Positions 1-8,771 of a stretch of DNA of 64,000 bases are shown here, piece by piece. The notes below the pieces were generated by a model. That model had not been told where the DNA came from. It searched no databases and saw only the letters and a program-made list of their open reading frames with translations. The stretch covers positions 62,001 through 126,000 of the forward strand of contig NZ_MAFC01000017.1 of the NCBI RefSeq assembly GCF_002013465.1, in the 5' to 3' direction. Position 1 is the first letter of the stretch. Every line of letters begins with the position of its first letter. A program made the position numbers and the translations under genes. The DNA comes from Mycobacterium sp. D16R12 (GTDB taxonomy: Bacteria > Actinomycetota > Actinomycetes > Mycobacteriales > Mycobacteriaceae).

Positions 1-825
1 CGCTTCATCCTCTCGGCCAAGTCCACCTACGTGGACGGCCAGGTGTTCTATGTGGGCGCCGATGACTCCACCCCGCCCGCCGACTGGGACAAGCCGCTGG
101 CCGGCAAGGTCGCCATCGTCACTGGCGCCGCCCGCGGTATCGGTGAGACCATCGCCGAGGTGTTCGCCCGTGACGGCGCCGCCGTCGTTGCGATCGATAT
201 GCCGTCGGACGACCTGACCGCTGTCGCGCAGAAGGTTGGCGGAACGTCGTTGGCGTTGGACGTCACCGCGGCCGACGCCATCGACCAGATCACCGCGCAC
301 CTCAAGGAACACCACGGCGGCAAGGCCGACATCCTGGTCAACAACGCCGGTATCACCCGCGACAAGCTGCTGGCCAACATGGACGACGGCCGCTGGGATT
401 CCGTCATCGCCGTGAACCTGCTTGCACCACAGCGCCTTACCGAAGGGCTGATCGAGAACGGGACCATCGGAGACGGCGGGCGCATCGTCGGCCTGGCCTC
501 CATCGCCGGCATCGCCGGTAACCGCGGCCAGACCAACTACGGCGCCACCAAGGCGGGAATGATCGGTATCACCCAGGCGCTGGCCCCGTCGCTGGCCGAG
601 AAGGGCATCACCATCAACGCCGTCGCGCCGGGCTTCATCGAGACCAAGATGACCGCGGCCATCCCGCTGGCCAACCGCGAGGTGGGCCGTCGCATCAACT
701 CGCTGAACCAGGGTGGCGAGCCGGTGGACGTCGCCGAGACCATCGCCTACTTCGCCAGCCCGGCTTCGAATGCGGTGACCGGCAACGTGGTTCGGGTCTG
801 CGGCCAGTCCTGGTTGGGGGCCTGA
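1..825 (+). CDS. fabG4: 3-oxoacyl-ACP reductase FabG4, C-terminal part (5' end outside window)
   Basis: Short-chain dehydrogenase/reductase that reduces 3-ketoacyl thioesters with NAD(P)H. The frame is open from base 1, so the gene starts upstream of the window. Visible are the cofactor loop TGAARGIG, the NNAG motif and the catalytic NYGATK (YxxxK) with the preceding serine strand. Family knowledge: the M. tuberculosis FabG4 is about 454 residues with an extra N-terminal flavodoxin-like domain, and only the catalytic part falls here. It is followed after two bases by htdX, the same pairing as Rv0242c-Rv0241c, so the two very likely form a reductase-dehydratase operon. Confident in family; the gene name rests on the neighbour. 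Confidence 0.92.
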   Translation, partial: RFILSAKSTYVDGQVFYVGADDSTPPADWDKPLAGKVAIVTGAARGIGETIAEVFARDGAAVVAIDMPSDDLTAVAQKVGGTSLALDVTAADAIDQITAHLKEHHGGKADILVNNAGITRDKLLANMDDGRWDSVIAVNLLAPQRLTEGLIENGTIGDGGRIVGLASIAGIAGNRGQTNYGATKAGMIGITQALAPSLAEKGITINAVAPGFIETKMTAAIPLANREVGRRINSLNQGGEPVDVAETIAYFASPASNAVTGNVVRVCGQSWLGA

Positions 826-827
826 TC

Positions 828-1682
828 ATGGGTGCTGCCACAACACAGCCCTCCGGCCTTCGCAACATGGCCATGGCCGCGGTCGGTGCGCTGCCGTTCA
901 TCCCACGCCCGTCCACCCTGCCCAGCAGGGTTGTCCGGACACACGGTGTGCGGATCGACCCTGCGCACGTCGCCGCCTACGCCAAGGTGACCGGCTTGAG
1001 TTTCACCGACAAGGTGCCGGTGACATATCCGTTCGCGCTGCAGTTCCCCTCGGTGATGGAGTTGGTGACGGGATTCGACTTCCCCTTCCCGGCCATCGGC
1101 ACCGTGCACCTGGAGAACCACATCACCCAGCACCGCGCCATCACCGCGACCGACACGGTCGATATCGAGGTGCGCACGGAGAACCTGCGCGAGCACCGCA
1201 AGGGCCTCCTGGTCGACGTCCTGACCGACATCACCATCGGCACCGACACTGTCTGGCAGCAGACCATGACGTTCCTGCGTCAACAGCGCACCAGCCTGTC
1301 CGACGGGCCCAAGTCCGAACCGCCGAAGGCCGTCAAGCTGCCGCCGCCGAACTCGACGCTGCGCATCAGCGGCGGGCAGATCCGTCGGTACGCGTCGGTG
1401 GGCGGAGACCACAACCCGATCCACACCTCGTCGATCGGCGCCAAGGCGCTGGGCTTCCCGAAGGCCATTGCTCACGGAATGTTCACCGCCGCAGCGGTTC
1501 TGGGAAACATTCAGGGCGAGATCCCCGATGCCGTGCGCTACGACGTCAAGTTCGGCAAGCCGATCCTGCTGCCCGCCTCGGTGGGCGTGTGGATCGAGAA
1601 GGATGGCAACGGCTGGGATATCGCCGTCCGCAATCCGAAGAAGGGTGACCCGCACCTGAACGGGACCATCACCCCGCTCTGA
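828..1682 (+). CDS. htdX: MaoC-like (3R)-hydroxyacyl-thioester dehydratase HtdX
   Basis: 284-residue double-hotdog hydratase/dehydratase. The C-terminal half carries the hydratase-2 signature: GGDHNPIH followed by AHGMFTAAA, where the Asp/His pair acts in catalysis. The N-terminal half is the degenerate hotdog usual in two-domain MaoC proteins. ATG lies two bases after the fabG4 stop, indicating co-transcription. Length matches HtdX (about 280 residues). Role: dehydrates the 3-hydroxyacyl product made by FabG4 in a fatty-acid elongation or remodelling cycle; which physiological pathway uses it is not shown by the sequence. Confidence 0.92.
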   Translation: MGAATTQPSGLRNMAMAAVGALPFIPRPSTLPSRVVRTHGVRIDPAHVAAYAKVTGLSFTDKVPVTYPFALQFPSVMELVTGFDFPFPAIGTVHLENHITQHRAITATDTVDIEVRTENLREHRKGLLVDVLTDITIGTDTVWQQTMTFLRQQRTSLSDGPKSEPPKAVKLPPPNSTLRISGGQIRRYASVGGDHNPIHTSSIGAKALGFPKAIAHGMFTAAAVLGNIQGEIPDAVRYDVKFGKPILLPASVGVWIEKDGNGWDIAVRNPKKGDPHLNGTITPL

Positions 1683-1697
1683 CAGGCACCGCACAAG

Positions 1698-1727
1698 GGC
1701 CCGCGACCGGCATACCGGTCGCGGGCC
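1698..1727 (+). terminator. Strong hairpin after htdX
   Basis: A perfect 13-bp stem (GGCCCGCGACCGG at 1698-1710, complement at 1715-1727) with a CATA loop starts 15 bases after the htdX stop. The downstream tract (TTCTGCGTTC) is only weakly T-rich, as usual for mycobacterial terminators. Probably ends the fabG4-htdX transcript. Confidence 0.8.
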
Positions 1728-1737
1728 TTCTGCGTTC

Positions 1738-1798
1738 GCTGAGTGTCGACATTCCGCGAGAAATCGCGAGAAGGCGGCCCGACAACTCGACACTCGGC
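1738..1798. repeat. Nested inverted repeat upstream of sulfate-binding gene
   Basis: Outer arms GCTGAGTGTCGA (1738-1749) and TCGACACTCGGC (1787-1798) pair with one G-T wobble. Inside sits a second small hairpin, CGCGA-GAAA-TCGCG (1755-1768), with a GNRA-type tetraloop. It resembles in layout the palindrome at 41517-41574 (GAGTG arm ends, AAATC inside). Could be a second terminator, a cruciform-forming site or a dispersed repeat. Confidence 0.6.
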
Positions 1799-1915
1799 GA
1801 AAAGTGTTGCCGGACCCCTCGGGTAATACTCACGCTGATCTCGACGGCTGTACTTCGGCGAATCGATCGTTACGATCGCACGTCACTTGCCTGCAGCAAA
1901 TTCGAGGAGTACGTC

Positions 1916-3034
1916 GTGTCAGCGGACGAGACCCACCAAGAAACACCGCCTGTCGATTGGCGGGCGCTGCTGCGACAGCTTCCCTTGTTGAACATCCTGG
2001 GCGTGGTCGCCGTCCTCGTGGCGGCGACCCTGGTGGTGGTCAAGAACCTCCCCGACCACAGCACCGATCAGCTGCTCAACGTCTCCTACGACCCGACGCG
2101 TGAGCTCTACAACGTCCTCGACGGCACCTTCACCAAGCAGTACAAGGACAAGACCGGCAAGACGATCGAGATCAAGCGCACCAACGGCGGATCGGGGCGG
2201 CAGGCCCGCAGCGTCCTGGACGGCAGTCAGCGCGCCGACGTGGTGTCGCTGGCATCCGTCAGCGACGTGGACACGCTGAGCTTGCGCGGGCTGATCGCAC
2301 CCAACTGGCGTCAACGACTGCCCAACAACTCAATCCCCTACACCTCGACGATCGTGTTCGTCGTCCGCAAGGGCAATCCCCGCGGCATCCACGACTGGCC
2401 CGACCTCGCGCAGGAGAACGTCGCCGTCATCACCCCGAACCCCCGCACCTCCGGGAACGGACAGCTCTCCGTGCTCGCGGCATGGGGCTCGGTGGTGACG
2501 CGCGGTGGGACCGAGTCGGACGCGCGCGCCTTTCTCGCGTCGCTGTTCCGGAACGTCGCCGCACTCGACAGCGGAGCACGCGGCGCCACCAACACGTTCT
2601 CGGTTCAACGACTCGGCGACGTGCATCTGACGTGGGAGAACGAGGCGATCAACGAGGTCGATGCCAACAAGGGCGAACTCGAGATCGTCTACCCGCCGGT
2701 GAGCATCCGCGCCGAGCCCGCGGTGGCCTGGGTGGACGCCAACCTGACCGATCCCAAGCGGACCGCGATTGCCAAGGCGTATCTGGAATACCTCTTCACC
2801 GACGAGGCACAGGAAGTAGCCGCACAGCGCGGTTACCGACCGTTCAAACCCGAAATCCTTGCCCGCCACAGCAATACACTGCCTGCGATAAATCTGTTCC
2901 CCATCACGGCGATTGCATCCAGTTGGGACGACGCACGGCAGAAGTTCTTCTCGGACAACGGAATTTACGAAACAATCCCGCGCACCACCAACCGGGGCAC
3001 CACCACCTTCGCCTCCGACAGACAAGGACGCTAG
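1916..3034 (+). CDS. Membrane-anchored sulfate-binding protein (Sbp/CysP family)
   Basis: 372-residue solute-binding protein of the sulfate/thiosulfate family. Family landmarks are SYDPTRE at residues 57-63 and NGGSGRQAR at 90-98, the phosphate-loop-like region that contacts the sulfate oxyanion, followed by ADVVSLA. Instead of a lipobox it has a hydrophobic segment at about residues 24-42, so it is likely tethered as a type II membrane protein facing the outside. GTG start chosen for the GAGGAG six bases upstream. The SulP gene starts on the base after the stop codon, so translation is probably coupled. Pairing of such a protein with a SulP carrier instead of CysTWA ABC subunits is unusual. 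Confidence 0.88.
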   Translation: MSADETHQETPPVDWRALLRQLPLLNILGVVAVLVAATLVVVKNLPDHSTDQLLNVSYDPTRELYNVLDGTFTKQYKDKTGKTIEIKRTNGGSGRQARSVLDGSQRADVVSLASVSDVDTLSLRGLIAPNWRQRLPNNSIPYTSTIVFVVRKGNPRGIHDWPDLAQENVAVITPNPRTSGNGQLSVLAAWGSVVTRGGTESDARAFLASLFRNVAALDSGARGATNTFSVQRLGDVHLTWENEAINEVDANKGELEIVYPPVSIRAEPAVAWVDANLTDPKRTAIAKAYLEYLFTDEAQEVAAQRGYRPFKPEILARHSNTLPAINLFPITAIASSWDDARQKFFSDNGIYETIPRTTNRGTTTFASDRQGR

Positions 3035-4816
3035 ATGCCGTCGGCACTGCGAGTATTCGAGAACTACGACGCCATCAAGGCCCGCCGCGACATCATCGCC
3101 GGCCTGACGGTGGCGGCGATATCACTGCCTCAGGCCATGGCCTACGCGCTCATCGCCGGGGTCGATCCGAAATACGGTGTCTACTCCGCGATCGTGGTCG
3201 CGGCCATCGCATCGATCTTCGGATCCTCGTCCCATCTCATCAACGGACCCACCAGCGCCATCTCACTGCTGGTGTTCAGCTCGCTGGCCTTCCTGGATCC
3301 GGAGAACCGAACCGGACTGTTCGAGGCACTGTTCCTACTGGGCGTGCTGGTCGGTGGTATCCAGATCCTTATCGCCGTCTTCAAGCTCGGCGACCTCACC
3401 CGGTACATCTCCGAATCCGTCGTCATCGGATTCATGGCAAGTGCTGCCCTACTGCTGGCCATCGGCCAGCTGGCCAACGTTATCGGGGTGCGCGACAAGG
3501 GAGATGGGCACATGCAGGTGCTCCAACGTGCCTGGCTCACCCTGTTTCACGGCGATGCCGTGAACTATCGCGCAGTAATCTTGAGCGGCTCGGCAGTGGT
3601 GTTGGCGGTGCTCCTGCGCCGGTTGGTCCAGCGCTATGGCCTGCCACAGATCGACATGCTGCTGGTGCTCATCGTCACGGCCGTCATCGCCTACGCGTAT
3701 GGCTGGTCAGTGCCGGATGGCACGGGGCATACCGACGTGAAGATCTCGGGCAAGATTCCCGCCAGCCTTCCCGAGTTCCACATTCCCGACGTTCAGGTGA
3801 GCACCCTGGGCGAGCTGTCGCACGGCGCGCTGGCCATCGCGTTCATCGGTCTGATCGAGGCGCTGTCCATCGCCAAGGCCATCGCTCACCACACCGGGCA
3901 GCAGATCGATTACAACCGTCAGATCCTCGCCGAGGGTCTGGCCAACCTGGTCGGCGGCTTCTTTCAGAGCCTGCCCGGCTCAGGTTCGTTGTCCCGATCG
4001 GCGATCAATTACCAGTCCGGAGCGGCGACGAGATTCTCCGGAATCGTCAGTGCCGCAACCGTAACCATCGCGCTACTACTATTCGCTCCGCTACTCCGAT
4101 ACATCCCGCAGGCGGCGCTGGCCGGTCTGCTGCTGGTAACGGCTGTGCGGCTGGTGGACTTCCGGCGGCTCGCGTATGCGGTGAAGGCATCGAGATATGA
4201 CGCCGGACTGGTCATCATCACGGCGGTGGTCGGCGTGGCCGTGAACCTGGATACCGCGGTGCTGGTGGGTGTCGTGCTCTCGATCCTGCTGTTCGTACCG
4301 CGCGCGGCCAAACTCAAGGCCGCCGAGCTCATCGTCACCGACGAGGGTGTCATCCGGGAGCGGACACCAGAAGACGACAACGGCACCTCGGTCCGCAGGT
4401 CTTCCCCCGTCATCTACGACCTCGAAGGCGAGCTGTTCTTCGGTGCGGCACCCGAACTCGACCGCTACCTCGACGCGCTCGACGCGAGGATCCGCGACGA
4501 GGATCTGAAGGTCGTGATCCTCAGGCTCAAGAGGGTGCGTCACCCCGATGTCGTCTGCATCGAACGTCTCGAACACTTCATCAAGGAGCAGCAGGGGCTC
4601 GGCGTGACCGTCCTGCTCGCCGGGGTGCGCCCGGATTCGCTTGCGCTGCTGCAGAACATCGGATCCACTCAGTGGCTTCCGGCCGAGCAGGTATTCCCGG
4701 AGGAAGACCAAGAATTCTCGGCGACGCTGCGGGCCGTTCGGTACGCGCAGGCCCGGCTGGACGAAACACCTTCGGGCCCGACGACTCAGCAGGACAAGCT
4801 CTACTACCTGGTGTGA
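3035..4816 (+). CDS. SulP-family sulfate/anion permease with STAS domain
   Basis: 593-residue polytopic secondary transporter. The N-terminal 430 residues form many hydrophobic helices with the SulP hallmark near residues 27-50 (AGLTVAAISLPQAMAYALIAG). The cytoplasmic tail from about residue 455 to 560 is a STAS domain beginning VIYDLEGELFFGAA. Likely substrate is sulfate, or bicarbonate as in some bacterial SulP proteins; the partner binding protein directly upstream favours sulfate. No carbonic anhydrase fusion is present. It ends four bases before the convergent TetR stop. Confidence 0.93.
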   Translation: MPSALRVFENYDAIKARRDIIAGLTVAAISLPQAMAYALIAGVDPKYGVYSAIVVAAIASIFGSSSHLINGPTSAISLLVFSSLAFLDPENRTGLFEALFLLGVLVGGIQILIAVFKLGDLTRYISESVVIGFMASAALLLAIGQLANVIGVRDKGDGHMQVLQRAWLTLFHGDAVNYRAVILSGSAVVLAVLLRRLVQRYGLPQIDMLLVLIVTAVIAYAYGWSVPDGTGHTDVKISGKIPASLPEFHIPDVQVSTLGELSHGALAIAFIGLIEALSIAKAIAHHTGQQIDYNRQILAEGLANLVGGFFQSLPGSGSLSRSAINYQSGAATRFSGIVSAATVTIALLLFAPLLRYIPQAALAGLLLVTAVRLVDFRRLAYAVKASRYDAGLVIITAVVGVAVNLDTAVLVGVVLSILLFVPRAAKLKAAELIVTDEGVIRERTPEDDNGTSVRRSSPVIYDLEGELFFGAAPELDRYLDALDARIRDEDLKVVILRLKRVRHPDVVCIERLEHFIKEQQGLGVTVLLAGVRPDSLALLQNIGSTQWLPAEQVFPEEDQEFSATLRAVRYAQARLDETPSGPTTQQDKLYYLV

Positions 4817-4820
4817 CGAC

Positions 4821-5438
4821 TCAGGCGCGTTTAGCCACAGGCTCATCACGCGGACGGCCACGCAGACCACGCCAACCGAGGTTGAGCAGCGTGTCCTTCG
4901 CGCTCTCGACCTTGATATCGCCTGTCGCCACCCGGGACGCCACGGCCTCGCCACCACCGACGAGGGCCACAGCCATGGCGTCGTAATCGGTGTCGGGGTC
5001 GATCTCCGGTGAAGCAGCCTTGATCAGACGCGCCACCAGTTCGATGATCCGGTCACGCCCCTCGCGCACCTGCTTGGCGAACAGCTGCGTGCTAGTGGCC
5101 TGTCCGTAGATCACGATCCACGAGGCCCGGTGCGTGTCGACGTAGTTCAGAAACGATACGACGGTGGTACTCAACACGTCTCGTGGCGATTTCGTCAGAT
5201 CGATATCGCCACGCACCGCCTCGACGAACCTGCCGAGTTCACGGCGAAGGCACGCCACGAAGAGGTCTTCCTTCGAGCCGTAGTACAGGTAGAGCATCGG
5301 CTTGGAAATCTTGGCCGCCGCGGCGATGGCATCCATCGACGTATCCCGGAAGCCGTTGAGCGCGAACTCCTCCACAGCGGCATCCAGCATCTGCTGCTCC
5401 CGAACAGCACGGGGCAGCCGCTTGGTACCACCGGCCAT
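4821..5438 (-). CDS. TetR-family transcriptional regulator (Rv0238 position)
   Basis: 205 residues. The N-terminal HTH spans about residues 10-58, with the typical core DTSMDAIAAAAKISKPMLYLYYGSKEDLF. The C-terminal ligand domain is variable and gives no ligand clue. Length and position between lpqI and htdX agree with M. tuberculosis Rv0238. A palindrome 33 bases upstream of the start (5471-5486) fits autoregulation and possibly control of the divergent TerC-like gene. Confidence 0.92.
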   Translation of the reverse strand: MAGGTKRLPRAVREQQMLDAAVEEFALNGFRDTSMDAIAAAAKISKPMLYLYYGSKEDLFVACLRRELGRFVEAVRGDIDLTKSPRDVLSTTVVSFLNYVDTHRASWIVIYGQATSTQLFAKQVREGRDRIIELVARLIKAASPEIDPDTDYDAMAVALVGGGEAVASRVATGDIKVESAKDTLLNLGWRGLRGRPRDEPVAKRA

Positions 5439-5470
5439 GGCTGCCTCCGAGGTTGGGACGTCAACGCGAA

Positions 5471-5486
5471 CTTACTCCAGAGTAAG
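5471..5486. promoter_or_regulatory. TetR operator candidate CTTACTC-CA-GAGTAAG
   Basis: Perfect 7-bp inverted repeat with a two-base spacer in the divergent region between the TetR gene (start 5438) and the TerC-like gene (start 5616). Paired TTACT/AGTAA half-sites are common for mycobacterial TetR regulators of this type. Confidence 0.7.
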
Positions 5487-5615
5487 CTACTGGTTGGTCC
5501 GACTATTGCATACCGTCCCGCTACCGCGCGCTGGGACCGCTGAAATGGAGTGTTTTTGTCTCCGTCTCCAGCCTAGCGCGCAAACGCCACCTTCCAGATA
5601 CCCCCGCCCCGTACC

Positions 5616-6512
5616 ATGCGCGGCGTGGACTTCACCCTTGCGCTGACCCCCGACCTGGTGGCCGTCTTTCTCACTCTGTTCGTGCTGGAAGTGGTCCTGG
5701 GCATCGACAACGTCATCTTCATCTCGATCCTTGCCAGCAAGCTGCCCAGCGCCCAGCAGGCCAGGGCGCGCAATCTGGGGCTGACCCTCGCGATGGTCAT
5801 GCGCGTCGGATTGGTGTTCCTGGCCGGCTGGATCATCACTCTCAAAGAGGACGTTCTCGAACTTTTCGGCCATGGGTTCTCTATCAAGGACTTCATTCTG
5901 ATCGCCGGCGGACTGTTCCTGGTCTACAAGGCAGTCCACGAGATACATCTCAAACTCGAAGGCACCGGAGAGGAAAGCGAATCATCCTCAGGTGTAGCAA
6001 CATTCAAGTCCGTGCTGGTGCAGATCCTGCTGCTGGATCTGGTCTTCTCGCTCGACTCGGTGATCACCGCCGTGGGCATGACCAGCAACATGCTCGTCAT
6101 CGTCACCGTGGTGGTACTCTCCTTCGCGATCATGCTCTTCGCATCCCGCTTCGTCTTCGCCTTCGTCAACCGGCATCCGACGGTCAAGATGCTCGCGCTG
6201 TCCTTCCTGCTGCTCATCGGGGTATTCCTCATCGCCGATGGCTTCGGCATCAAGATCGACAAGGCCATGATCTACGGACCGATGGCCTTCGCCATCCTCG
6301 TCGAGGCCCTCAACCTTTTAGCTGCGGCACGCAAGGCCAGGCAGGACAACACGACACATCGGCCCGTCGCGCTGCGGCCCACCTATCCTGGTGTCGACGA
6401 GTCCGTGGCGATCGCGGCGGCGACGTCGACGAGTCCGGACGCCGGCTCGGTCGGCTTATCCCGAAAGCCGGTGGACGGCAAGGGCGGCGATACCCGCGCC
6501 GGCCTCGGCTAG
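5616..6512 (+). CDS. TerC-family integral membrane protein
   Basis: 298 residues, about seven hydrophobic helices with conserved acidic residues inside membrane segments (FVLEVVLGIDNVIF near residues 21-34 and LLDLVFSLDSV near 140-150), the hallmark of the TerC/YceF family. Family members are linked to tellurium resistance in some bacteria and to metal loading of exported enzymes in others, probably as manganese exporters. The tail after residue 245 is polar and low complexity. A GTG at 5625 is an alternative start; neither has a clear Shine-Dalgarno, so a leaderless message is possible. The stop shares its last bases with the convergent P450 stop. Confidence 0.9.
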   Translation: MRGVDFTLALTPDLVAVFLTLFVLEVVLGIDNVIFISILASKLPSAQQARARNLGLTLAMVMRVGLVFLAGWIITLKEDVLELFGHGFSIKDFILIAGGLFLVYKAVHEIHLKLEGTGEESESSSGVATFKSVLVQILLLDLVFSLDSVITAVGMTSNMLVIVTVVVLSFAIMLFASRFVFAFVNRHPTVKMLALSFLLLIGVFLIADGFGIKIDKAMIYGPMAFAILVEALNLLAAARKARQDNTTHRPVALRPTYPGVDESVAIAAATSTSPDAGSVGLSRKPVDGKGGDTRAGLG

Positions 6513-7804
6513 CGCGGCACGAGCCGAGCTCGAAGCTCCTCCAGACCGCGCAGTGAGCTGTTCGTGGTCCAACGGGGCATCCCGTCGATCTCGATCCGAT
6601 CGACGCGGGTAACCAGCTCGCGCAAGACCGCCTGGCCCTCCATGCGGGCCAACCCCGCACCGAGGCACAGGTGTATCCCCGACCCGAAGGCCACATGATG
6701 ACTGATCGGACGGGCGGCGAGAAACCGGTCCGGGTCATCGAATTCACGCGGATCTCGGTTGGCCGCACCCCACAACAGCGCTACCCGCGCACCCGCCGGG
6801 ATCACCACATCACCGACGACGTAATCCTGCGTAGCCGTGCGATAGAAGTTCTGAATCGGCGAGGAGTGCCGCAGCTGTTCCTCCACCGCTCCCGCGAGCA
6901 GCTGCGGGTCGGATCTGATGAGCTCGAACTGATCCGGGTTTTCCGACAGGGTGAGAAACATGGTGCTCAGCAGATTGGTGGTGGTCTCGTTCCCTGCCAG
7001 CAGAAGCAGCAGTGCGAAGTAGAACAGCTCGTCGTGGCTGATCTCCCCCTCGCCGGCATCCGCGACGAGCTTGCCCAGCACGGTGTCTGATCCCAGCAGA
7101 TTTCCCTTGCCGAGCTGGGTCATGAAGTAGTCGTGCAGATGCCGGACACCGTTGAGAGTTCCCGGAACCTGCCGCAATCCTTTGGGGCTGAACTCGACAT
7201 TGGCCACCCGCACCGATTCGTTGGACCAGTGGCGGAAGAACACCTCGTCCTCGGGAGGAATTCCGAGGATGTGTGCAATCATCCGCATGGGCAGCGGAAC
7301 CGCAAGGTGCTCAACGACATCGGCGCCGGGGTGGTTGAGCAGCCCGGTCACCAGCTCGACGGCCATCCGGTCGACCGTCGGCGTCCAGCCCTCCAGAGCT
7401 CCGCGGGTGAATCCGGGCAGTGCCTTGCGGCGCAGCTCGGTATGCCGCGGCCTGTCCATGTTGAGCAGCACCGGTACGTCGAACCGTGCCCGCACCACGC
7501 CATCGCGGTTGGACAACAATGCGTCATTGCGTGCTGCCGCGCGCACGTCCTCGTAACGACACAAGATGAAGGCGTTGCGTTTCCGGTTGTAGTGCACCCG
7601 ACTGCCCATAAGCAGCATTCGGTATCCCGGGTACGGATTGGCAGCGGTCACCGGATCCATGGGATCGAAGTCGGTCTCCTGGACTCCCGGAAACCGCTGA
7701 CCGGATACCTTTGCCCGCATTTCGGTCGCCGCATTGGCGATCAGCGACCGAACAACGGGTTTAGTGGTGGTATAGACCAGCCGCGCGTCGTTCTTGAGCG
7801 TCAC
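6509..7804 (-). CDS. Cytochrome P450
   Basis: 431-residue soluble bacterial P450. The heme-binding loop is FGSGIHLCLG with the axial cysteine at residue 380; the I-helix oxygen-activation motif is AGNETT, and ExxR is present (EEQLR). Start overlaps the stop of the upstream metal-dependent hydrolase by four bases (ATGA), so both are one translational unit. Substrate cannot be read from the sequence; lipid or sterol-like substrates are common for mycobacterial P450s. No ferredoxin gene is adjacent. Confidence 0.94.
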   Translation of the reverse strand: MTLKNDARLVYTTTKPVVRSLIANAATEMRAKVSGQRFPGVQETDFDPMDPVTAANPYPGYRMLLMGSRVHYNRKRNAFILCRYEDVRAAARNDALLSNRDGVVRARFDVPVLLNMDRPRHTELRRKALPGFTRGALEGWTPTVDRMAVELVTGLLNHPGADVVEHLAVPLPMRMIAHILGIPPEDEVFFRHWSNESVRVANVEFSPKGLRQVPGTLNGVRHLHDYFMTQLGKGNLLGSDTVLGKLVADAGEGEISHDELFYFALLLLLAGNETTTNLLSTMFLTLSENPDQFELIRSDPQLLAGAVEEQLRHSSPIQNFYRTATQDYVVGDVVIPAGARVALLWGAANRDPREFDDPDRFLAARPISHHVAFGSGIHLCLGAGLARMEGQAVLRELVTRVDRIEIDGMPRWTTNSSLRGLEELRARLVPR

Positions 7805-8691
7805 TTCAAGTGCCCGACGAGTTCACCCTCGGCACCGAAGAGCCTCTCCTGCCACTGCGTCATCAGCGCGTTGGTGTCGATGTCATCGGGGTGAAATCCC
7901 TTGCGCTTGTATGGTTTCATCGCGGAATAGAAGCCGCGGAATAGCGGTCCCCTAACCATTCGTACCGTCTCGCGTAGCACACGGATCGGCTGCCTGCGGG
8001 CGACCTCATCCGTCGTCGCAATAGATACCCAGCTGCTCAGCACGATAAAGGGCAGCGCGATATTAGATAGGAGGTGCATCATGCCGATACGCATGCGCTC
8101 GGAGCCGCCGACAGCCTGGTAGACATCGAACGCCACCGATTTGTGTTCAAGTTCCTCGATGGCGTGCCAGTTCAGCAGGTTCTTGATCTCCTCATCCGAC
8201 ATCATCGCCTGCAACTCGGGGCGCCCCAGAACGTGCTCGGCCAACACAGCAGTGAAGTGCTCGGCTCCAGCGGTGAAGGCCAACAACAGATGACGCACCA
8301 GCCGAAGGCGGTCCGAATCCGGGAATTGCGCATCGAGGAAGTCCTCGGTCCGCTCGGTGCTATCCAGCAAGAAGTCGAACCATGCTGTGGGATAACCCAT
8401 CTCGGAAAGCTGCTCGTTGAGCTCGCGGTGATGCAGTCCGTGAGTCATCTCCTGGCCGATGAACCCCGCCACCCGCTTCTTCAGATCCGGATCGGTGATC
8501 TTGTCGCGGTACCGGCGCACCGACCGTACGAAGATGTCCTCGCCCGGAGGGAACACGGCCGACAGGAAGGCCACGGCATGACTGAACACCATGTCATCGT
8601 CCGCGAAATACCGCTTAGCAGACTCCGACTCATCGAATCGGAAGGCAATCCTCCGGGTCTTTGGGTAGCTCGTCTGTGCAGTAACGCTCAT
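7801..8691 (-). CDS. Metal-dependent hydrolase (PF10118-type, ferritin-like helical protein)
   Basis: 296 residues when started at the ATG at 8691, which has GGAGAGGA just upstream; an in-frame open stretch to 8910 runs back through the MerR gene and is rejected. The protein has the His/Glu-rich helical pattern of the family: EMTHGLHHRELN, AGAEHFTAVL and WHAIEELEHKSVAFDVY, consistent with a di-metal site. Family function is poorly defined. It is coupled to the P450 downstream and divergent from a MerR regulator 80 bases away, which likely controls the pair. Confidence 0.85.
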   Translation of the reverse strand: MSVTAQTSYPKTRRIAFRFDESESAKRYFADDDMVFSHAVAFLSAVFPPGEDIFVRSVRRYRDKITDPDLKKRVAGFIGQEMTHGLHHRELNEQLSEMGYPTAWFDFLLDSTERTEDFLDAQFPDSDRLRLVRHLLLAFTAGAEHFTAVLAEHVLGRPELQAMMSDEEIKNLLNWHAIEELEHKSVAFDVYQAVGGSERMRIGMMHLLSNIALPFIVLSSWVSIATTDEVARRQPIRVLRETVRMVRGPLFRGFYSAMKPYKRKGFHPDDIDTNALMTQWQERLFGAEGELVGHLK

Positions 8692-8723
8692 GGGAATCCT
8701 CTCCGTTGACGTTCCACCAATAA

Positions 8724-8750
8724 CCGTAACGGACATTTCCGTAACGGACA
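8724..8750. promoter_or_regulatory. Tandem CCGTAACGGACA operator between hydrolase and MerR genes
   Basis: CCGTAACGGACA occurs twice (8724-8735 and 8739-8750), 15 bases centre to centre. Each copy starts with a 9-bp palindrome (CCGT-A-ACGG). The pair lies in the 80-base divergent gap between the hydrolase start (8691) and the MerR start (8772), and is the likely binding site of that regulator. Confidence 0.65.
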
Positions 8751-8771
8751 ATGGGGTAATCTTTAGCTCTG

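Noticed and set aside
1744..1770. Another TGTCGA-N17-CGAG match to the ECF42-like element before the sulfate-binding gene
   Set aside because: It lies wholly inside the nested inverted repeat, which explains the sequence, and is about 150 bases from the start codon.
747..1793. Long open frame on the minus strand opposite htdX
   Set aside because: High-GC shadow: runs antisense to a clear MaoC-family gene and its translation has no recognisable domain.
2482..4200. 572-codon open frame on the plus strand across the sulfate-transport genes
   Set aside because: Arginine/proline-rich out-of-frame translation spanning two genes with clear families.
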